In this document: positions 14,351 through 15,705 of the stretch, in pieces | Numbering within the stretch: position 1 is the first letter of the stretch | Layout of the letters: every line of letters begins with the position of its first letter | Source: DASYSA01 sp036003885 | GTDB lineage: Bacteria > Acidobacteriota > Blastocatellia > UBA7656 | Direction of reading: 5' to 3' | Assembly: GCA_036003885.1 (NCBI GenBank) | Contig: DASYSA010000539.1 | Coordinates: 1 to 15,705 of the forward strand | DNA length: 15,705 nucleotides | Notes under the pieces: generated by a model | Database searches by the model: none | Seen by the model: the letters and a program-made list of their open reading frames with translations, nothing else | What the model was told of the DNA's origin: nothing | Made by a program: the position numbers and the translations under genes

Positions 14351-15673
14351 ATGACGCAGACAGTGGCAGGCTTTCCATTTTGGAAGCTCGAGTACAATGA
14401 AGATGGGCAACCGGAGGACGCGGCGCAGCTTGACGCGTTCGTGGATGAAGTCAAGGCACAGGGCCTGACCGACGTGTTCATTTTTTCCCATGGGTGGAAC
14501 AATGATCCGACGACTGCGCTAAGCCTTTACCAGCGCTTCTTCGGAGAAATGCGAAAGCTGCTCGATGATACGAGTATCTCAAAGAGGCGCGACGCAAAGA
14601 TCGGTACTGCGGGTGTCATCTGGCCCTCCATCAAGTGGCCTGATGACGAGTCCGCCGAGTCTGCCGGCGGAGCCGTCAGCCTGGGAGCCGGCGACTCCGG
14701 CGGCGACCTGTTCGAGGAGTTAAAGAAAGTATTCAAGACCGATCAGCAGCAGCGCATCCTCGCCGACCTGGAGCAACTACTCGACCGCAAGCAACGGAGC
14801 GAAGCCGCCCTGAAGCAATTCAAAGCTACCCTCAGCCAGCTCGTGGGCAAGCCCGGTCCGAAATCCTCATCACCTGACAACCTGGAACAACGTGGAGTTC
14901 TGGCCGGCGACGACAACTGGCGCGAGGTGTTTGAAGCGCTTGCAGATCAGGAACCGGAGGGCGACTCGACGGGCGGAGCGGCCGGTTTTGGCGATCAGTT
15001 CAAGCGACTGTGGAATGGGGCGAAGGCAGCGCTTCGAGTGGCAACATACTGGCAGATGAAGGAGCGCGCCGGAGTCGTCGGCAAAACGGGTCTTGCGCTT
15101 TTGATTGCCCGTTTGCACGAAGCGTCTCCGAATCTCGGAGTCCATTTGCTCGGTCATTCCTTTGGCGCGCGACTGGTATCCTACGCGTTGGCCGGGCTGC
15201 CGGAGTCGCAAGTCGGCAGCAAGTCGCCGGTCAAATCACTCTTCCTCCTTCAGGGAGCATTCTCACATTTCACGTTCGCCGAGGCCTTGCCCTTCGACAA
15301 GAAACGAAAAGGGGAACTGGTAGGAATGGCAAGCAGGGTCGATGGGCCGCTGCTGACGACTCACTCTCTCAAAGACCTGGCAGTGGGGACTGCCTATCCG
15401 CTGGCATCGGTGGTTGCCGGGCAGGATGCCGCAGACCAGGCAGACACTCTGTTCCGTTGGGGCGCGATGGGCCACGATGGAGCTCAGGCAGTAGATGCAA
15501 AGCAGACTCAACTTCTAAAGCCAGGGGCGGCGTATCCGTTCGAAGCCGGCAAATGGACGAACCTCGACGCCAACAAGGTGATTATCAACGGCGGTCCTCC
15601 GTCCGGCGCGCACAGTGACATCGTGCACCCCCACACCGCATGGGCAGCGCTTGCAGCTGCGGGCATAGGGTGA
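14351..15673 (+). CDS. Alpha/beta-hydrolase with large insertion (esterase/lipase-like)
   Basis: 440 residues. The N-terminal strand DVFIFSHGWNND (41-52) is the oxyanion-type HG segment of alpha/beta-hydrolases. HLLGHSFGARLVSYAL (265-280) is the nucleophile elbow, with S270 in GxSxG. The catalytic histidine is probably H421 in SGAHSDIVHPH; the acid residue is not obvious. The roughly 215 residues between the HG segment and the elbow are far more than usual. They include an acidic Gly/Ser-rich part (98-120) and a charged helical or coiled segment (120-165), probably a cap or partner-binding insertion. There is no signal peptide. The start has a near-perfect ribosome binding site, AAAGGAGGA (14338-14346). 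The gene lies 41 bases after the subtilase gene. Whether it acts on lipid, ester or peptide cannot be told. Confidence 0.85.
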   Translation: MTQTVAGFPFWKLEYNEDGQPEDAAQLDAFVDEVKAQGLTDVFIFSHGWNNDPTTALSLYQRFFGEMRKLLDDTSISKRRDAKIGTAGVIWPSIKWPDDESAESAGGAVSLGAGDSGGDLFEELKKVFKTDQQQRILADLEQLLDRKQRSEAALKQFKATLSQLVGKPGPKSSSPDNLEQRGVLAGDDNWREVFEALADQEPEGDSTGGAAGFGDQFKRLWNGAKAALRVATYWQMKERAGVVGKTGLALLIARLHEASPNLGVHLLGHSFGARLVSYALAGLPESQVGSKSPVKSLFLLQGAFSHFTFAEALPFDKKRKGELVGMASRVDGPLLTTHSLKDLAVGTAYPLASVVAGQDAADQADTLFRWGAMGHDGAQAVDAKQTQLLKPGAAYPFEAGKWTNLDANKVIINGGPPSGAHSDIVHPHTAWAALAAAGIG

Positions 15674-15677
15674 AAAC

Positions 15678-15705
15678 CATAGGATCTAGGATTTAGGATC
15701 TAGGA
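15678..15705. repeat. AGGATYT heptad tandem repeat, running off the window
   Basis: From 15681, AGGATCT, AGGATTT, AGGATCT and a partial AGGA follow each other without interruption to the window end, starting 8 bases after the hydrolase stop codon. The true length is unknown because the window ends inside the array. Confidence 0.75.

Overview
The window reads as chromosomal DNA of moderate-to-high GC from a Gram-negative-type soil bacterium. An acidobacterium (Blastocatellia-like) is my best guess. This rests on overall style only: a DinB/nitroreductase fusion, a degenerate J-domain/PilZ fusion, GT-C glycosyltransferases, subtilase genes, and several families of short tandem repeats between genes. 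There is no rRNA, tRNA or other phylogenetic marker to confirm it, and I see no transposase, phage gene or CRISPR array.

Layout. (1) 1-1294, minus strand: a phosphate-signalling pair, phoU followed by a PhoB-type response regulator cut by the window edge; the two overlap by 10 bases. Between phoU and the next gene lies a set of Pho-box-like direct repeats (1413-1443). (2) 1564-2682, plus: a DinB-like domain fused to an FMN nitroreductase-like domain. (3) 2740-3711, minus: a J-like domain without HPD, a Pro-rich linker and a c-di-GMP-type PilZ domain. (4) 3995-6430, minus: a SAMHD1/dGTPase-like HD phosphohydrolase followed without a gap by a DNA N-methyltransferase, with a possible 46-residue small ORF upstream. 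(5) 6737-11693, minus: three multi-pass GT-C glycosyltransferases, two of them tandem paralogues. The third is separated from the pair by a cluster of hairpins resembling a REP/REPIN element. (6) 11694-12092: low-complexity purine- and pyrimidine-rich tracts and a 39-bp tandem duplication. (7) 12093-12371, plus: what looks like the wreck of a secreted beta-lactamase-like serine hydrolase gene, ended by an array of GTCCGTTG repeats (12371-12503). (8) 12708-15673, plus: an apparently cytoplasmic subtilisin-like protease followed 41 bases later by an alpha/beta-hydrolase with a large insertion. The window closes in another heptad repeat family.

How the genes relate. The Pho genes form a regulatory unit. 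The three membrane glycosyltransferases probably act on a polyprenyl-phosphate-sugar-dependent surface glycan or glycoprotein pathway. The HD hydrolase/methyltransferase pair and the protease/hydrolase pair are the two two-gene units with no obvious housekeeping role, and so are the best candidates for an undescribed system. Neither can be proven from sequence alone. A recurring pattern is that non-coding repeat families sit at gene-block boundaries, and one coincides with a gene truncation.
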